Origin: JAIKWW01 sp052169645
GTDB taxonomy: Bacteria > Bacillota > Clostridia > Peptostreptococcales > Anaerovoracaceae
Direction: 5' to 3'
DNA: 8,692 nucleotides
Assembly: GCA_052169645.1 (NCBI GenBank)
Contig: JBQNCA010000038.1
Coordinates: forward strand, 1 to 8,692
In this document: positions 5,942-8,692 of the stretch, piece by piece
Position numbering within the stretch: the first letter of the stretch is position 1
Layout: the number at the start of each line of letters is the position of its first letter
Notes under the pieces: model-generated
The model's database searches: none
Told to the model about the DNA's origin: nothing
The model's input: only the letters and a program-made list of their open reading frames with translations
Translations under genes and position numbers: made by a program

Positions 5942-7144
5942 ATGCTTACATTGGATAAAATATATCATGCAGCCTTCGTTCTTAAAAATGTAGTGCGAAA
6001 GACCGATCTTATAGCAGCTTCGAATTTATCAAAAAATTGCAATATATATCTTAAAACTGAAAATCTCCAGGTTACAGGAAGCTTCAAGCTGAGGGGCGCA
6101 TATTATAAAATCAGTCAGCTTACAGAAGATGAGAAAGCAAAGGGAATTATCGCATGTAGTGCGGGCAATCATGCGCAGGGTGTCGCTATGGCAGCAACGG
6201 GCAACGGAATACGTGCTAAAATCTGCATGCCGGACGGTGCGCCTATCAGTAAGGTGGAAGCGACTAAGCATCTCGGTGCGGAGGTAATACTTGTAAAAGG
6301 CGCTTATGATGATGCTTATACCAGAGCTACTGAATTGCAGGCGGAGACGGGCGCTACTTTCATACATCCTTTTGATGATGATGAGGTTATAGCCGGACAG
6401 GGAACCATAGGTCTGGAAATTTTGGATCAGCTTGATGATATAGACGCCGTGGTTGTACCTATCGGCGGCGGCGGCTTGATTTCAGGCATTGCATTTGCCA
6501 TAAAGCAGCTGCGACCGCAAATTAAGGTTTACGGTGTACAGGCTTCAGAAGCTCCAAGTATGTATGACAGTATCAATAATAATAAACCGATTACGCTTGA
6601 TACGGTTTTGACTTTCGCAGACGGTATAGCTGTAAAGCATCCGGGAGATACAACCTTTAAAATGGTTTCCGAATATGTTGATAAAGTGGTTACGGTGAGC
6701 GAGGATGAAATTGCTACAGCGGTGCTGGCTCTTATGGAAAAGCAGAAACTTATCGCAGAGGGTGCAGGTGCCGTTAGTGTAGCTGCCGTCATGTTTGATA
6801 AGTTGCCTATCAGGAACAAAAATGTAGTTTGTTTGATATCCGGCGGAAATATAGATGTCAACATTCTCAGCAGAGTTATAACGAGAGGTCTTGTAACAAG
6901 CGGACGCAATGTAAATCTCATGATTGCATTGGAGGATAAACCCGGACAGCTTGAGGACGTTTCTCACATAATAGCCGGTTGCGGCGGAAATGTCGTGTCG
7001 GTGCTCTATGACCGTTCGGATATAAATATGGCTATAACCAGCTGCTTCCTCAGATTGGGTTTGGAAACCAGAGATGCCGAACAGATTGAAGAAATAAAAA
7101 GTGAACTGGAAAAGGCGGGCTACAGACTTGTTCCCGAAAGATAA
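5942..7144 (+). CDS. ilvA: Threonine ammonia-lyase (threonine dehydratase) with single C-terminal ACT domain
   Basis: This PLP enzyme deaminates L-threonine (and often L-serine) to 2-oxobutyrate (or pyruvate) through an enamine intermediate, feeding isoleucine synthesis or energy metabolism. From the ATG at 5942 it has 400 residues. K49 in TGSFKLRGA is the PLP Schiff-base lysine. SAGNHAQGVA (73-82) and the phosphate-binding GGGGL (175-179) are intact, as is the LISGGN block (298-303). A single ACT domain lies at about 326-398 (MIALEDKPGQLEDV). This length and architecture fit the about 400-residue class, shorter than the roughly 510-residue E. coli IlvA with its larger regulatory domain but longer than catabolic TdcB. 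Whether the role is biosynthetic or catabolic is not settled by sequence. ridA follows after 106 bases with no clear terminator between, consistent with RidA clearing the enamine product. Confidence 0.93.
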   Translation: MLTLDKIYHAAFVLKNVVRKTDLIAASNLSKNCNIYLKTENLQVTGSFKLRGAYYKISQLTEDEKAKGIIACSAGNHAQGVAMAATGNGIRAKICMPDGAPISKVEATKHLGAEVILVKGAYDDAYTRATELQAETGATFIHPFDDDEVIAGQGTIGLEILDQLDDIDAVVVPIGGGGLISGIAFAIKQLRPQIKVYGVQASEAPSMYDSINNNKPITLDTVLTFADGIAVKHPGDTTFKMVSEYVDKVVTVSEDEIATAVLALMEKQKLIAEGAGAVSVAAVMFDKLPIRNKNVVCLISGGNIDVNILSRVITRGLVTSGRNVNLMIALEDKPGQLEDVSHIIAGCGGNVVSVLYDRSDINMAITSCFLRLGLETRDAEQIEEIKSELEKAGYRLVPER

Positions 7145-7184
7145 GCCTTTGAGAAATCAACTTTAAATTTTGATAAATAATTAC

Positions 7185-7213
7185 TTGATGTAGATTGAAC
7201 AAAAATTTTTAAT
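7185..7213 (+). promoter_or_regulatory. Possible internal promoter upstream of ridA
   Basis: TTGATG (7185-7190) and TTTAAT (7208-7213) have 17-base spacing. A perfect TATAAT at 7225-7230 lacks a well-spaced -35; TTGAAC at 7195-7200 is 24 bases away. The region is so AT-rich that chance matches are likely. It is listed because no terminator separates ilvA from ridA, and a second promoter could uncouple them. Confidence 0.22.
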
Positions 7214-7250
7214 ATATAAATGTATATAATATAAAAACGGGAGGAATATA

Positions 7251-7622
7251 ATGATTGAAATTAATACAGATAAGGCGCCTGCTGCGCTCGGTCCGTATTC
7301 ACAGGCTTTAATTAACGGAAATATGATATTTATTTCAGGGCAGATTCCTGTAAATCCTGCTGACGGAAGCATTGCCGATACGATAGAAGCTCAGACGGAG
7401 CAGTCCATTTCCAATATAAAAAGCATACTTGCAGAGTGCGGACTTGATATATCAAATGTTATAAAGACAAGTGTTTTTTTAGCGGATTTAAATGATTTCG
7501 CAGCTATGAACGAAATTTACGGAAAACATTTTAAATCACCGTTTCCTGCAAGAAGCTGCGTGCAGGTTGCAGCCGTTCCGAAAGGCTGCAGGATTGAAAT
7601 CGAATGTATAGCAATTAGATAA
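7251..7622 (+). CDS. ridA: RidA-family 2-iminobutanoate/2-iminopropanoate deaminase
   Basis: RidA (YjgF/YER057c/UK114 family) hydrolyses the reactive enamine/imine products of PLP enzymes such as threonine/serine dehydratase to 2-oxo acids and ammonia, protecting other PLP enzymes from 2-aminoacrylate. The 123 residues are close to the family length. Visible family blocks are LGPYSQA (13-19, Y16), FISGQIPVNP (27-36, S29), FPARSCVQVAAVPKG (98-112) and the ending IEIECIAIR. R101 and E116 occupy the places of the substrate-carboxylate arginine and active-site glutamate (R105 and E120 in E. coli RidA). This marks it as an active RidA subgroup member, expected to be a trimer. GGGAGGA (7239-7245) sets the ATG. 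It lies between ilvA, which makes its substrate, and an MBL hydrolase 27 bases downstream. Confidence 0.95.
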   Translation: MIEINTDKAPAALGPYSQALINGNMIFISGQIPVNPADGSIADTIEAQTEQSISNIKSILAECGLDISNVIKTSVFLADLNDFAAMNEIYGKHFKSPFPARSCVQVAAVPKGCRIEIECIAIR

Positions 7623-7649
7623 TGGTCTCTATAAATATAAGGAGCATCT

Positions 7650-8654
7650 ATGCTTACCGAACTTAAAAAAGATATTTTTAAAATTGATGTACCTTTGCCT
7701 AATAATCCTATGAGGCTCTTGAATTCATATTTGATAAAAGGAAAGGACAGAAGTCTTTTGATAGACACGGGCTTCAACCGTCCGGAATGTCGAGAAGCTT
7801 TGTTTGACGGATTGTCGGAGCTTAATATTGAATTGGATGATATAGATATTTTTTTAACCCATTTGCATGCGGATCACAGCGGACAGGTTTTTTCACTTAA
7901 GACTGAAAAAAACAGAGCTTTTGCCGAAGAAAAAGAAGCAAAGGTCGTAAACAGACTCCACGACGATACTTATTGGGAGCATATATTTGAAGCCTTCAGA
8001 CAGGAAGGGTTGAAGCTCGATCAGGAAATGGCTATAGACACTCATCCGGGAGTTATGTGGCGTCCTCAGGGAACCGTTGATTTTGACTATATAAAAGATG
8101 GAGACGTTTTTTATATAGGAGACTATGAGCTGCGCTGTATTGTAACACCGGGACATTCTCCGGGACATACCTGCTTATATGACGAGGCAAAAAAGATACT
8201 GTTTGCAGGCGATATGATATTGGGAGATATAACGCCCAATCTTTGTTATGAGCTTTATCTTGATGATCCTTTGACTGAATATGTAAACAGTCTGCGCATA
8301 GTTGAAAATCTGAAGATAGATACCATATTTGTAGGTCACAGAAATATGTTGAATGATGTTTACGGACGGATAGAATCTTTAAAGATTCATCACAGGCTGC
8401 GTTGTCAGGAAGCACTTGACGTGCTGAAACGCAGAGGAGCTATGAATTCTTGGGAAGCAGCTGCTCATATGTCATGGGATATAGATGCGAAGAATTGGGA
8501 ATCATTTCCTCCGTCTCAAAAATGGTTTGCAACCGGAGAAGCAGGAGCACATATGGTTTTTCTTTGCCGTAACGAGAAAGTTAAAATGCATCTTGATGAT
8601 GAAGGTGTAAGAGTTTATGAATATATGGACGGGAATATAGACGGATTGATATGA
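7650..8654 (+). CDS. Metallo-beta-lactamase-fold hydrolase with C-terminal helical/winged-helix-like extension
   Basis: The 334-residue cytosolic protein has the complete MBL metal site: THLHADHSG (70-78; H71, H73, D75, H76), TPGHSPGHT (166-174; H169), AGD (186-188; D188) and FVGH (227-230; H230). This is the glyoxalase II/LACTB2-like pattern for two metals and suggests a hydrolase of esters, thioesters or similar. After residue 245 (HHRLRCQEALDVLKRRG) an extension of about 90 residues follows that looks helical, then SFPPSQKWFATGEAGAHMVFL (285-305). This is where related proteins carry a winged-helix or substrate-covering domain. The substrate is not known. The gene starts 27 bases after ridA with AAGGAG at 7639-7644, five bases before the ATG, so it is very probably co-transcribed with ridA and perhaps ilvA. 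A role in amino-acid-derived metabolite clearance is inference from position only. Confidence 0.85.
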   Translation: MLTELKKDIFKIDVPLPNNPMRLLNSYLIKGKDRSLLIDTGFNRPECREALFDGLSELNIELDDIDIFLTHLHADHSGQVFSLKTEKNRAFAEEKEAKVVNRLHDDTYWEHIFEAFRQEGLKLDQEMAIDTHPGVMWRPQGTVDFDYIKDGDVFYIGDYELRCIVTPGHSPGHTCLYDEAKKILFAGDMILGDITPNLCYELYLDDPLTEYVNSLRIVENLKIDTIFVGHRNMLNDVYGRIESLKIHHRLRCQEALDVLKRRGAMNSWEAAAHMSWDIDAKNWESFPPSQKWFATGEAGAHMVFLCRNEKVKMHLDDEGVRVYEYMDGNIDGLI

Positions 8655-8692
8655 TTGAACTATAAATGAATATTTATTACAGCAACAATTAT

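Noticed and set aside
6529..6967. Two overlapping - strand open frames inside ilvA
   Set aside because: They lie opposite the conserved PLP-enzyme core and ACT domain and read as antisense shadow with no ribosome binding site.

Overview
All seven complete genes in this window lie on the + strand. The DNA is AT-rich, with long AT-rich gaps, strong GGAGG-type ribosome binding sites, frequent AGA/ATA codons and an LPXTG wall-anchored protein. This suggests a low-GC Gram-positive bacterium, most likely an anaerobe of the Clostridia/Tissierellia type. I cannot name a genus from the sequence.

Layout. Positions 1-46 hold the last 14 codons of a gene that starts outside the window. They resemble the C-terminus of IS30-family transposases, so the window probably opens at the right end of an insertion sequence. 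About 400 AT-rich bases without a gene follow, with a candidate promoter near 295-323 and a perfect 11-bp inverted repeat at 379-410. Next comes a 560-residue secreted surface adhesin (447-2129) with a signal peptide, a Cna/Sdr-like ligand-binding head, a SpaA/Cna-B-type stalk domain, a Pro-rich wall-spanning segment and an LPQTG sorting signal. A rho-independent terminator (2248-2290) closes this unit.

The second unit is a COG1768-type metallophosphoesterase (2455-3153), with phosphopentomutase deoB (3155-4333) starting one base after its stop codon. The two are almost certainly translationally coupled. DeoB belongs to (deoxy)nucleoside salvage; the phosphoesterase substrate is unknown.

The third unit is homoserine dehydrogenase hom (4476-5768), closed by a good hairpin terminator at 5801-5838. 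The fourth is threonine ammonia-lyase ilvA (5942-7144), the enamine/imine deaminase ridA (7251-7622) and a metallo-beta-lactamase-fold hydrolase with a C-terminal extension (7650-8654). Hom commits carbon from aspartate semialdehyde to homoserine and hence threonine. IlvA turns threonine into 2-oxobutyrate through a reactive enamine, and RidA hydrolyses such enamines, so hom, ilvA and ridA form a threonine/isoleucine neighbourhood. No thrB, thrC or other ilv gene is in view.

Most of the window is ordinary metabolism. The parts worth a second look are the adhesin with its IS-flanked upstream region, the 5'-leader inverted repeat, and the uncharacterised MBL hydrolase in an ilvA-ridA context. 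I found no tRNA, rRNA, CRISPR array, riboswitch or complete mobile element, and nothing I could defend as a new biological system.
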